DNA of 64,000 bases, from the NCBI RefSeq assembly GCF_003611695.1, contig NZ_RAWE01000015.1, positions 22,448 through 86,447 of the forward strand. Reading direction: 5' to 3'. Below are positions 1 to 8,091 of this stretch, piece by piece. A model generated the notes under the pieces. That model was not told the DNA's origin and made no database searches. It was given only the letters and a program-made list of their open reading frames with translations. A program made the position numbers and the translations under genes. Numbering within the stretch: position 1 is the first letter of the stretch; each line of letters opens with the position of its first letter. The DNA comes from Corallococcus carmarthensis. Its GTDB lineage: Bacteria > Myxococcota > Myxococcia > Myxococcales > Myxococcaceae.

Positions 1-1
1 T

Positions 2-910
2 GGGACGTCCGCTGGGACGGCACGGCTGGGCGGCCTGCTTCCGGCGGGCACGACGGGGTCCGGCTACGCGCTCGCCACGGCGGGCAACTTCCTCTACATC
101 CGCTATTACTTCAGTGGAGATGACGAGTACGGCTTCTCCCTGGTGAGGACGGACGGGATGGCCAGTGGGTTCGTCCATCTGGTGGATGCTCCCGAGGACA
201 ACTCCATCAGCGATATGACGGCGGTAGGCAACCGGCTCTTCTTCGTCCAGAACAACGACGAGCCGGAGTCGAGCCTCAACGTGACGGATGGCACGCCCGC
301 GGGCACGCGCGAGCTGCTCACGTTCCCCCAAGCACCGCATGACCTGGTCGCCTTCGGAGGGCGGCTCTACTTCGCCTCCGGGCCGGGCGCATACGAGCCT
401 CCGGACTACGCGGGTGACGAGCTGTGGCGGAGCGACGGCACCGTGGCGGGCACGAAGCTCTTCAAGGACATCCGGCTGGGTGCCTTGGGTTCGGAGCCGC
501 GAGAGCTGACCGTCTTCCAGGGCCGCCTGTTCTTCACCGCTGACAACGGGGTGAACGGCCGGGAGCTGTGGCGGAGCGACGGCACCACGACCGCCCTGAT
601 CCACGACGTCGCACCGGGAGCCAGGAGCTCCTCGCCGGAGGGCCTGATGGGCCACGGGACGCGGCTCTTCTTCAGCGCCAACACGACGGGCCGGGGGCGT
701 GAGCCGTGGATGCACGACGAGGCCACCTCCTCCCCCACCGCCACGCCCCTGGTTGAAATCGCGCCAGGGCCGGCGTCCTCCTCGCCAGGCCGGTTCATCC
801 GCTCGGGCTGGGACCTCTTCTTCGTGGCGAACGATGGCGCCACGGGCCCGGAGCTGTGGGCGCTGGCCTTCCGGCCACCGGAGGCGTGCCTCGCCGGAGT
901 CCGGAGATAG
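2..910 (+). CDS. ELWxxDGT-repeat protein, 3' part (5' end outside window)
   Basis: The reading frame is open from the first bases of the window, so only the C-terminal ~300 residues are present; the first in-frame ATG at 143 is internal. Repeats of about 50 residues carry the ELWRSDGT and ELW core with GTR/GTK turns and LFF strands, which defines the ELWxxDGT family. Such proteins are predicted beta-propeller-like, secreted or surface proteins, abundant in myxobacteria, with no established activity. The last repeat ends about 20 residues before the stop, so the C-terminus looks complete. Family assignment is firm; the function is unknown. Confidence 0.85.
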   Translation, partial: GTSAGTARLGGLLPAGTTGSGYALATAGNFLYIRYYFSGDDEYGFSLVRTDGMASGFVHLVDAPEDNSISDMTAVGNRLFFVQNNDEPESSLNVTDGTPAGTRELLTFPQAPHDLVAFGGRLYFASGPGAYEPPDYAGDELWRSDGTVAGTKLFKDIRLGALGSEPRELTVFQGRLFFTADNGVNGRELWRSDGTTTALIHDVAPGARSSSPEGLMGHGTRLFFSANTTGRGREPWMHDEATSSPTATPLVEIAPGPASSSPGRFIRSGWDLFFVANDGATGPELWALAFRPPEACLAGVRR

Positions 911-968
911 CGGCAGGGCTTCCGGAGGTTTTGGCTTGGGCCTCCGGAGCCACGGGCAGGAATGGGTC

Positions 969-998
969 GGGGCCTGATGACTCCAGACATCAGGCCCC
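969..998 (+). terminator. Hairpin downstream of the ELWxxDGT gene
   Basis: Perfect 11-bp inverted repeat (969-979 with 988-998) with an 8-nt loop, 59 bp after the stop codon at 910. There is no T-run, so it is a candidate terminator or mRNA-end hairpin rather than a classical intrinsic terminator. Confidence 0.55.
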
Positions 999-1146
999 CG
1001 ACTCCAGTCACCAGGGCCGCGGCCCTCGCTTCGACGTAACCCCCTGGAATCCATGAAGGGCAGGCCGGCCAAGGGCCGTGAAATGGTGGGCACGCGGGGT
1101 GCAGTAGGGGTGGTCCGTCGCTGCACACCACTCCCGAGGCCCTCCC

Positions 1147-2112
1147 ATGAAGCTGCGCTCCTCTTCGTTCTCCAAGCCTTCCTTCTCGTCCGGCCCCAGC
1201 TCCTCCACCTCCCGCCCGCGCAGCGACAGCCTGCCGGCCAGGCCGGAGACCGCGAAGCCGAAGCCCCTGGCGACGCCCGCGCAGTTGCAGGATGGCAAGA
1301 ACAACCTCAAGCCCACCGACTACGGCGTGGTGGACCCCAAGCTCCAGGGCATCCGGACCCGCCGTGACAGCGGCCAGTCCGGCGCGCAGTTCGCGGACTT
1401 CACGCAGGACGTGCGCAACTCCACCAACCGCCTCACGAGCAAGCCCGTGGGCAACCAGATGCTGAACGACATCAACGGCCGCACCCAGGCCGTGAACCCC
1501 GGCGCCACGGGCACGCAGAGCAAGCCGCTGACGGCGATGGATGTCTACTCGGGCCGCAACTCAGCGCTGCCCAACTCGCATGTGCCCCGCAACGACGGCA
1601 CCCTGTCGTCCACCCGCCCGGCGTACCGCTACGACGGCCAGCCCGGCGCCGGCACGGCCAGCGACGTGAAGTACAACGAGAACGGCGGCGGCCAGCGCTT
1701 CAACAGCCTGGGCCACGAGTCGGTCCACGCGTGGCGCGCGTCCAACGGCGTCCAGGTGAGCCCCCTGGCGGCCAGCAAGCACAGCGACGCGGATGTCTTC
1801 AAGAAGTACCCGTCGCACTCGACCGACATGAAGGAGACCGTCGACGACCGCCTGCGCCTGCGGGAGGAGTTCGAGACCATCGGCCTGCGCCCCACGCCGA
1901 ACAAGACGAACAACCCGACCGAGAACGCCATCCGCGCCGAGCACGGCCTGCCGTCCCGCCAGGACTACTCGGGCCTGAAGCCCGACGGGAACAACAGCAA
2001 CGACGTGGCCTTCAAGAACTACGACGAGGGCACCGACGCCCGGAACTTCTTCCAGAAGCTGTCCGGCCAGCCGTCGCCCTTCCAGAAGATCGTCGGCGAC
2101 CTGGAGAAGTGA
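1147..2112 (+). CDS. Predicted M91-family (NleD/HopH-like) zinc metalloprotease
   Basis: 321 residues. The N-terminal ~70 residues are rich in Ser, Pro and Arg and look disordered, with no Sec signal; this resembles the N-terminus of type III effectors. Residues 190-194 read HESVH, an HExxH zinc site. About 65 residues later comes TENAIRAEHGLPSR, which resembles the conserved block of the M91 family (E. coli NleD, Pseudomonas HopH1, Xanthomonas XopG). NleD cleaves host JNK/p38 kinases; that substrate cannot be assumed here. Start chosen at ATG 1147, with a weak GAGG upstream. It is a single gene between a hairpin and a convergent gene. The metalloprotease call is good; the effector role is inference. 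Confidence 0.72.
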   Translation: MKLRSSSFSKPSFSSGPSSSTSRPRSDSLPARPETAKPKPLATPAQLQDGKNNLKPTDYGVVDPKLQGIRTRRDSGQSGAQFADFTQDVRNSTNRLTSKPVGNQMLNDINGRTQAVNPGATGTQSKPLTAMDVYSGRNSALPNSHVPRNDGTLSSTRPAYRYDGQPGAGTASDVKYNENGGGQRFNSLGHESVHAWRASNGVQVSPLAASKHSDADVFKKYPSHSTDMKETVDDRLRLREEFETIGLRPTPNKTNNPTENAIRAEHGLPSRQDYSGLKPDGNNSNDVAFKNYDEGTDARNFFQKLSGQPSPFQKIVGDLEK

Positions 2113-2209
2113 GCCCCCGGGGTTCAACCACGCGCACGCGGGCTGCGTGGCGATGAGCCTCGGGTCGAACCCGGCTGGCCACACCCATGTGCTCCGGGCG
2201 GCGCGGAGC

Positions 2210-3031
2210 TCACGCGAACCGCTCGCGGAAGGCCCGCAGGTTGGGCCCGTCCCCTCCCCGCTCCCACACCGCGAACACCACGCGCTCGAAGACGCCGGGG
2301 AACGCGTCCAGGGCGCGGGCGAAGGCGTCCGCCGCGTCGTGCGGGTCGTTGCGGAAGGCGCCGCAGCCCCACGCGCCCAGCACCAGGTGGCGGTACCCGT
2401 GGTGCGCCGCCACCTGGAGCACCTTGACGGCCCGCGCGTGCAGCACCTCGCGCATGCGGGGCAGCAGGTGCGGTGCGTTCTGTACCGCCGAGCCTGCGTT
2501 GGGCGCGGGCGCGGTGATGACGGACACGCCAAAGGGCTTCTCCAGCAGCGTGAGCCCCTCGTCGCGGAAGAACGGCACCCGTGGCGAATAGATGACGTGG
2601 TCCGTGTACAGCGGTGAGGACTCCGCGCGGTTGGCGGCGTAGTACTCGCGCTGCGTGAGCAGGCACGGGTAGAGCGCCGAGCAGCGCGCCAGGTCCTCCT
2701 CCTGCGCCTTCGCTCCGCCCAGGAAGCCGCCGCCTGGATTCTTCGCGGACGCGAAGTTGAGCGCGACGACGTCCGCCACCCCTTCCGCCTCCACCCACCG
2801 GCGCGACGCGGCGCCCGTCTTCTCTGGCGTGACCTCGATGCGAAGCGCGGCACCTCCCGCGCGAGGCTGGGGCCGGGGCAGCCGCGCGAAGTCGCCAGGC
2901 CGGTAGAGCACCGTCCCGTGCAGTGCGTACTCCACCTGCTCCCGGAACCGCACGGGCCGCCCGGATGGCGCCACGTACTCGCCCCGCTCCACGATTCCCA
3001 CCGTCTCCTGCGCGACCCCCTTCAGCGACAT
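2210..3031 (-). CDS. PARG-like macrodomain protein (TIGR02452 family)
   Basis: 273 residues, starting at the ATG ending at 3031 and preceded by an AGGGAG ribosome site; the frame continues far upstream only by chance. Residues 100-112 read GGGFLGGAKAQEE, the GGG-x(6-8)-QEE signature of bacterial-type poly(ADP-ribose) glycohydrolases, preceded by NFASAKNP, the usual entry to this loop. Further macrodomain blocks (APAPNAG, LGAWGCGAFRNDP) follow. Family members hydrolyse poly(ADP-ribose) or remove ADP-ribose from proteins in the cytoplasm. The two catalytic glutamates are present, so it is probably active. No partner transferase is visible in the window. Confidence 0.85.
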   Translation of the reverse strand: MSLKGVAQETVGIVERGEYVAPSGRPVRFREQVEYALHGTVLYRPGDFARLPRPQPRAGGAALRIEVTPEKTGAASRRWVEAEGVADVVALNFASAKNPGGGFLGGAKAQEEDLARCSALYPCLLTQREYYAANRAESSPLYTDHVIYSPRVPFFRDEGLTLLEKPFGVSVITAPAPNAGSAVQNAPHLLPRMREVLHARAVKVLQVAAHHGYRHLVLGAWGCGAFRNDPHDAADAFARALDAFPGVFERVVFAVWERGGDGPNLRAFRERFA

Positions 3032-3074
3032 GTCACTCTCCCTGGCTGGCTGTTGCCGGGATCTGCCCGGCCGC

Positions 3075-3097
3075 CTTCGTGTACATACAACACGAAG
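3075..3097. promoter_or_regulatory. Inverted repeat in the divergent region 3032-3343
   Basis: The 312-bp gap between the leftward PARG-like gene and the rightward DUF2092 gene must carry both promoters. It contains CTTCGTGT and ACACGAAG arms around a 7-nt centre, 44 bp from the PARG start, a placement suited to an operator. I recognise no clear promoter boxes and no known regulator site. The rest of the gap is featureless GC-rich DNA. Confidence 0.35.
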
Positions 3098-3343
3098 ACT
3101 GACAGGTGGACCTGACATGCGGCCGGTGGCGACTCGCAGGGGGCAGCCGCCGGAGCATGCTTTCGCCGGCGCGCCGGGCTCGGCGCCAAGGCGGACATCC
3201 ATGGGCCACCAGACGGCTCGGCGGTCGAACCGGTGAGTCTTTGTGCCCGGTGGCCCCACCCCCAACGTCCTGAGACAACGGCCGAAGACGTGTGGCGAAG
3301 CGGCCCGGCGTCCGGGGCATTTCTCGCGCCCCAGGAGGTGCTC

Positions 3344-4180
3344 ATGACAGACACAGGTAGCAGCAGATGGCCGAGGAAAAGGTGGGGGGGGCCCCTGCTC
3401 GCCCTCCTCCTGGGAACGACCCCCCTGCTCGGGGGCGCGCAGCAGGCGAAAGCACCTACCGAGTCCACCGAGCCCGCCGCTCAAGTCGACCCCCAGGCGC
3501 GGCGCATCCTGCGCCAGATGAGCGACTTCCTGTCCGCGCAGCGTGAGTTCACCGTCCGCACCGAGGGGACGCTCGATGAAGTGCTCGGCTCGGGGCAGAA
3601 GGTCCAGATGCAGCGCTCGGGCGACGTGCGCCTGCAGCGGCCCAACCGGCTCCGCGTGGACCGCACCGGAGACCTGGCCAAACTTCACCTCTTCTACGAC
3701 GGCCGGCAGTTCACCCTGCATGGCGAGCGCGCCAACGCCTATGCGACGACGCCAGCCCCCTCCACCCTGGATGCAACGATGGACATGGCCTCGCACCAGC
3801 TCGGATTGGATACGCCCGGGGCGGACCTCCTCGTCAGCAACCCCTACGCCGCCCTCACCGAGGACGTGTGCTCCGGGAGCTATCTCGGCCGCTCCATGGT
3901 GAACGGCGTGCCCGTGCACCACCTGGCGTTCCGCAACAGCGACGGTGTGGACTGGGAGTTGTGGGTCGAGGACGGCCCCCGGCCCCTGCCACGCAAGTAC
4001 GTCATCACCTCCCGGGACCTGCCGGGATCGCCGCAGTACTCGGTGAGCCTGTCCGAATGGAACCTGGCGCCCCAGCTCACCCAGGAGCAGTTCCAGTTCA
4101 CTCCCCCACGCGATGCAGTGCGCGTGTCGTTCGTCGCACCGGACTCGCAGGGCGGGGCGCAGCAAGGAGGCTCGAAATGA
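3344..4180 (+). CDS. DUF2092 family periplasmic protein
   Basis: 278 residues. Start at ATG 3344 because AGGAGG lies at 3333-3338; an upstream in-frame start at 3233 has no such support. An N-terminal hydrophobic signal (about residues 9-28) ends near GGAQQ. The mature part shows the DUF2092 pattern: an N-terminal helix, then strands with phrases such as GDVRLQRPNRLRVDRTGD and FYDGRQFTL, like a LolA/LppX lipid-binding half-barrel. Function is unknown; a lipid or hydrophobic-ligand carrier in the periplasm is inference from the fold. The stop overlaps the start of the next gene (ATGA at 4177-4180), so the two are translationally coupled. Confidence 0.75.
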   Translation: MTDTGSSRWPRKRWGGPLLALLLGTTPLLGGAQQAKAPTESTEPAAQVDPQARRILRQMSDFLSAQREFTVRTEGTLDEVLGSGQKVQMQRSGDVRLQRPNRLRVDRTGDLAKLHLFYDGRQFTLHGERANAYATTPAPSTLDATMDMASHQLGLDTPGADLLVSNPYAALTEDVCSGSYLGRSMVNGVPVHHLAFRNSDGVDWELWVEDGPRPLPRKYVITSRDLPGSPQYSVSLSEWNLAPQLTQEQFQFTPPRDAVRVSFVAPDSQGGAQQGGSK

Positions 4181-4521
4181 GGTTGCACGGGCGCAGGCCC
4201 CGCCAGCGGGCGGCGGCGATGTTGCTGGGGCTCTTCTTCCTGGGAGAGATGCTCCCGGAGGTGGCCCTGGCCCAGAATTACGGCACGTCGCGCCGGGTGG
4301 CGCGGCGCACCTCGCGACGCACGGCCACCCGTCATGACGCCTATTACGGCGGCACGAGCACGGCCGTGGTGGCGGCGGTGCCGGCGGGCGCGCAAACCGT
4401 CACGGCGCTCCCCGCGGGCTGCGTGGCCTCGGCGGTGAGCGGCATCACCTACCAGCAGTGCGGCGGCGTCCGCTACCGCCCCTACTACCAGGGGGAGAGC
4501 CTCGTCTACGTCGCCGAGTAG
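4177..4521 (+). CDS. Small exported Arg/Tyr-rich protein coupled to DUF2092
   Basis: 114 residues; the ATG overlaps the preceding stop as ATGA. A signal peptide (about residues 12-33) ends at VALAQ. The mature part begins with an Arg/Thr-rich stretch and ends with PAGCVASAVSGITYQQCGGVRYRPYYQG, a Cys-pair and Tyr-rich tail reminiscent of DUF6515-type small periplasmic proteins. The tight coupling suggests it works with the DUF2092 protein at the envelope. No activity can be assigned. Confidence 0.7.
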   Translation: MRLHGRRPRQRAAAMLLGLFFLGEMLPEVALAQNYGTSRRVARRTSRRTATRHDAYYGGTSTAVVAAVPAGAQTVTALPAGCVASAVSGITYQQCGGVRYRPYYQGESLVYVAE

Positions 4522-4741
4522 TCCCGGCGTTCAGGTGAGCACGCGGCCCGGGGGCTCCTCTTCGCGCCCCCCGGCCAAGCTGAACCTGACGCGCAAGGGA
4601 CTCCAGCGCTTCGTTCCATTCTGGCAACAATGAAGTGTCCGGTCGCAGTCTGGTTGCGACAGGGCAACAACGGCATCTTGCGTTCCAGACCCCGGAGCCG
4701 CGCGGAACCAAGTTCGCGCCGCCCGCTGGAAGGAACGCACC

Positions 4742-5308
4742 ATGAAGACCCTGACGCCGTCCTGGAAGTCCTCCTCCGTCCTCCGCACCGCCACCGCCTG
4801 GCTGGCCCTGGGACTGGGGGGCCCCATCGCCTGCTCCAGCGCGGAGGAGGAGCTGGAGCGCTACCAGCAGGAGGAAACGCAGGAGGCCGCGCACCTGGCC
4901 ACGTTCGACACGCTGGACTTCGACGTGTTCACCCACCAGGACTGGGGCCGGCTCCAGCACAGCCACGCGCAGGACGTCATCGTCCACTGGCCGGACGGCC
5001 ATCAGACGCAGGGCATCGACGTGCACATCGCGGACCTGAAGGCGATGTTCGTCTACGCGCCGGACACCCGCATCGAGGTGCACCCCATCAAGCTGGGCTC
5101 CGGCGAGTGGACCAGCGTCGTCGGCATCATGGAGGGCACCTTCACCCAGCCCATGCCTCTGCCGGACGGCTCCTCCATCGCCCCCACCGGCAAGTCCTTC
5201 AAGCTGATCATGAACACCGTCAGCCACTGGAAGGACGGCGTCATGACCGAGGAGTACCTCTTCTGGGACAACCAGTCGTACATGCAGCAGATCGGCCTGG
5301 CCCCCTGA
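4742..5308 (+). CDS. SnoaL/NTF2-like lipoprotein (ester-cyclase-like)
   Basis: 188 residues, ATG 4742 after GGAAGGAACG. The N-terminus carries a hydrophobic segment and a PIACSS lipobox-like site near residue 31, so it is probably a lipoprotein. The rest fits the NTF2/SnoaL cone fold: a helix with FDTLDFDVFTHQDWGRL, then strands and the THWKDGVMTEEYLFWDN-type ending found in stand-alone SnoaL-like ester cyclases. Such proteins are often annotated as polyketide cyclases although most have unknown substrates. The preceding gap (4522-4741) contains nothing recognisable apart from the promoter it must hold. Confidence 0.65.
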   Translation: MKTLTPSWKSSSVLRTATAWLALGLGGPIACSSAEEELERYQQEETQEAAHLATFDTLDFDVFTHQDWGRLQHSHAQDVIVHWPDGHQTQGIDVHIADLKAMFVYAPDTRIEVHPIKLGSGEWTSVVGIMEGTFTQPMPLPDGSSIAPTGKSFKLIMNTVSHWKDGVMTEEYLFWDNQSYMQQIGLAP

Positions 5309-5331
5309 CGCGCTGACCGGGCGAAGCCGCC

Positions 5332-5535
5332 TCAATAGAGGCAGAAGCACTCGCCATACATGCACTTGTCGCTGGGCCGGCGCTGCGTCACCCAACAGCT
5401 CAGGTCGCACACAACCGAGTCGCATGGCAGCGAGGCGGTGTCGAACAGGAACACGTACACCAGCAGTCCCCCCAACACCAAGGCAACGCCGGCGGCGATG
5501 AAGAGCATGGCCCTCGCCGCCTTCTTTCGTGTCAT
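5332..5535 (-). CDS. Small membrane-anchored Cys-rich protein
   Basis: 67 residues: a basic N-terminus (MTRKKAARA), one transmembrane helix (about 9-31) and a short exterior tail with six cysteines (CDSVVCDLSCW, CMYGECFC). The spacing suggests three disulfides. It is convergent with the SnoaL-like gene, 23 bp away. I do not recognise a family. Small size lowers certainty, but the charge/helix/Cys-tail layout is that of a real small membrane protein. Confidence 0.55.
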   Translation of the reverse strand: MTRKKAARAMLFIAAGVALVLGGLLVYVFLFDTASLPCDSVVCDLSCWVTQRRPSDKCMYGECFCLY

Positions 5536-5700
5536 GCGATCCAGCTCCCCTCCATGGGTGTGGCGGGACGGTAACGCCTCCGCGCGCCACTTCGGTGGAA
5601 TTCCGGGGTGGAGCCGCAGTCACGCCCTGGGCCCTGCTCCACGGGGGTTCCCCCGTGATAGGGTTTGAAGTCCACCCGAAGGACTCCCAGGGATTTCCCC

Positions 5701-6093
5701 ATGAAGCTTTCTCTTGCAGCGATGGTGACGTTGGTCGGCCTTTCCCTCCTGGGGTGCGGAGGCCCGGCCCTTGAAGACACGATGGGCCCCGAGGCCGAAG
5801 CGCGGACGGTGTCCCAGTTCGGCACCTGTACGGCGACCTGCGCCGGGGGATCGTCGGTCTCCTGTACGGGCACCACCTGCTCGTCGACCGACAACCAGGG
5901 CGTGACGTGCGACGGAGTGTTCAAAGGGTGCGCGTCCTCGTGCGGCGGACTGCCGTCGTGCAACCTGTACTCGAACCAGAAGTGCACGACCCCGAACGCG
6001 ACCAAGGCCTGCTGCAACCCCACGACCCAGAGGCCGGACTCGCTGCTGTGCTCGGGCTCGGTGACCTCGGGCTACCGCTGGCTCTATTACTAG
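5701..6093 (+). CDS. Small Cys-rich lipoprotein
   Basis: 130 residues from ATG 5701; an in-frame alternative at 5665 lacks a signal at its start. A type II signal ends in LSLLGCGG (lipidated Cys about residue 19). The mature part has a dozen cysteines in pairs (CTATC, CTGTTC, ACC) and no long hydrophobic runs, so it is likely a disulfide-rich surface lipoprotein. No family recognised. Confidence 0.6.
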   Translation: MKLSLAAMVTLVGLSLLGCGGPALEDTMGPEAEARTVSQFGTCTATCAGGSSVSCTGTTCSSTDNQGVTCDGVFKGCASSCGGLPSCNLYSNQKCTTPNATKACCNPTTQRPDSLLCSGSVTSGYRWLYY

Positions 6094-6111
6094 CGCCGCC
6101 TCAAGCCTCGG

Positions 6112-6135
6112 GTCCTCCCTGAATCAAGGGAGGAC
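6112..6135. terminator. Bidirectional hairpin between convergent genes
   Basis: Perfect 9-bp stem (6112-6120 with 6127-6135) and 6-nt loop, lying just after the rightward lipoprotein gene and overlapping the last codons and stop of the leftward hydrolase gene. No U-tract. Its position suggests a shared transcription end. Confidence 0.55.
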
Positions 6136-7905
6136 GCCGTGCTGGCGGTACCACGTCCTCACGCGCGAGAGCATCGTGGTGTCGAAGGGAATCTGGTCAT
6201 GCGTGTAGCCCGCATAGACATACAGCGCGTTGGGCGTTCCGTTCGCGGCGAGGATGGACTTCAGCGTCTGGTCCTGGGAGAGGGGAACCACCGTGTCCGC
6301 GTCTCCATGGTGGAGCTGGTACGGCGTGGTGATGTTCCCAGCCGCGTCCGGCCGCGTGGAGTTGGGCCCCGCGCTCACCCCTCCCGCCGTGTGTGACGCG
6401 GCCCGGAAGTCCGCCGGGTGGGTCCCCAGCAACTGGCCCGTGACGAAGCCGCCCATGCTGTGGCCGTGCGCGGCCACCCGGGTGAAGTCGACGTTGCCCA
6501 CGCAGGACAGCAGATCGCGCGCCTTGTGCGCCCGCAGCACGTTCTCCTCGGAGGCGCCCTCGTCCCCCTCGGGCAGGGTGCCCGCGGCGTCGGCCGCGTG
6601 CGTGTACGTCGTGCCCATGGCCACCAGTCCCCAGCCCACCATCGTCCGGGCCACGTTCGCCGAGTAGCCCCGCGCCGTGCCGCCCTTGCCGTGGCTGATC
6701 ACCACCGCCGGGAAGGGCCCCGTCCCCGTCGCCGGCTTGAACACGATGCCCTTGAGCACGTAGTGCACGCCCTGGTCCACGGAGTCATAGGTCCAGGTCG
6801 CGCCCGTGCTGGCCGCCGGATTGCCGGCGACCTGGAACCTCGAACACACCGCCTCCGGCGTCGAGGGCGCGACCGCGGGCTTCAGCACCGCGTCCAGGAA
6901 GCCAGCGGTGGCGTCCTGCACCGGCGTGCTCACCCACCCTGCCCCGCCGTGGCCCGCGCCCACCACGTCACGCTGGACGACGCAGCGGCCCGCGGTCTCC
7001 ATGGCGGACGCCAGCAGCAGGCTCTGCTCTCCAGGGACGGTGCAGTCCTGGTCCCCGTGCAGGACGAGCATGGGCGGATCCCCAGCGCCCACGTGGGTGA
7101 CCGGACTGGCCAGCGCCACCGCCCCCTGGCAGCTGGCGTCTCCCACCGTGCAGCCTACGAGCTGGCTCTCCGGCGAGTCCGGTTGGCTGTGCCGCGCCGA
7201 GCCCGGGCCACAGCCTCGCGCCAGGAGCTGCGAGTCCATCCGCGCGAAGTCCGTGGGGCCGTACCAGTCCACCACCGCCTGCACCGCGCTGGACACGCCC
7301 GCATTGCCCTGCAATGGGTCTTCCAGCCCCGCGACGCCGCGGCTCGTTCCCGCCAGTGCCGCCAGGTGGCCGCCAGCCGAGCTGCCAAATGCGGCGAAGC
7401 GCGACGGGTCCAGGCCGTGGGCCGCCGCGTTGGCGCGCAGGAACCGGATGGCCGCCTTCACGTCGTGGAGCTGCGCCGGGAACACCGCGACGTCACTCAG
7501 CCGGTAGTCGATGGACGCCACCGCGTAGCCCCGGCACACCAGCCGCCGGGCCTGATTCACGTCCAGCCGCGACCCTCCGAGCCAGCCGCCGCCGTGGATC
7601 CACACCACCGTCGGGAACGGGCCGCTGCCTGTCGCCGGCCGGTACAGGTCCAGTTGGTGCCCCTCACCGCTGGCATACGTCAACGTCAGCGGGGTCGCCG
7701 TGGCGTCGGCGCAGGTGGACGCGGTCGTCCCGTCCGGCACCAGCGGCCCGCCAGGCAGCCCCGCCGGACAGGCCGAGGCCAGCCCGCGCGCGGAGGCCGC
7801 CGGGGCCGGAACCTCCACGTCCGAGCCACCTCCACACCCCGTGAGCCACGCCGCCACCACGCCGAAACCCCACGCGAAAACCCTCTGGGTACGCCCTGCC
7901 TTCAT
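6124..7905 (-). CDS. Lipoprotein with two fused alpha/beta-hydrolase domains
   Basis: 593 residues. A type II signal ends at LTGC (Cys about 24). Domain 1 (about 75-345) is a BD-FAE/HSL-type esterase: HGGG oxyanion box at 104-107, GSSAGG nucleophile elbow at 174-179, and late D/H motifs (LVLHGDQDCT, GAGHGG). Domain 2 (about 360-590) is a second hydrolase of the dienelactone-hydrolase/PET-hydrolase-like type with SHGKGG, GHSMGG (about 490), HHGDADTVVP and a late His (YTHDQ). Both appear catalytically complete. Fusion of two esterase domains in one envelope lipoprotein is unusual and suggests two-step attack on an ester polymer or lipid; the substrate is not predictable. Confidence 0.8.
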   Translation of the reverse strand: MKAGRTQRVFAWGFGVVAAWLTGCGGGSDVEVPAPAASARGLASACPAGLPGGPLVPDGTTASTCADATATPLTLTYASGEGHQLDLYRPATGSGPFPTVVWIHGGGWLGGSRLDVNQARRLVCRGYAVASIDYRLSDVAVFPAQLHDVKAAIRFLRANAAAHGLDPSRFAAFGSSAGGHLAALAGTSRGVAGLEDPLQGNAGVSSAVQAVVDWYGPTDFARMDSQLLARGCGPGSARHSQPDSPESQLVGCTVGDASCQGAVALASPVTHVGAGDPPMLVLHGDQDCTVPGEQSLLLASAMETAGRCVVQRDVVGAGHGGAGWVSTPVQDATAGFLDAVLKPAVAPSTPEAVCSRFQVAGNPAASTGATWTYDSVDQGVHYVLKGIVFKPATGTGPFPAVVISHGKGGTARGYSANVARTMVGWGLVAMGTTYTHAADAAGTLPEGDEGASEENVLRAHKARDLLSCVGNVDFTRVAAHGHSMGGFVTGQLLGTHPADFRAASHTAGGVSAGPNSTRPDAAGNITTPYQLHHGDADTVVPLSQDQTLKSILAANGTPNALYVYAGYTHDQIPFDTTMLSRVRTWYRQHGVLP

Positions 7906-8091
7906 GCCGTCGCCTCCGTGCGGGGCCGAGCCGGTAGGACGACAGCCGGCTCGCCACGCGTTTCAGGCCTCACGCAAAATGCGTGAAATCCATGAATAGG
8001 AGCAACACCCGGCACGGCGGGAAGTTGCGGGGCAGCGCCTCAAGCCACCGCCGGCCCGTCCCAGGGAACGGACCGGCGCCAGGCCTGGCCC

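Noticed and set aside
3032..4165. N-terminal extension of the PARG-like frame to 651 residues
   Set aside because: The extra 378 residues lie opposite the DUF2092 and small exported genes and show no homology; a good ribosome site exists at the ATG ending at 3031.
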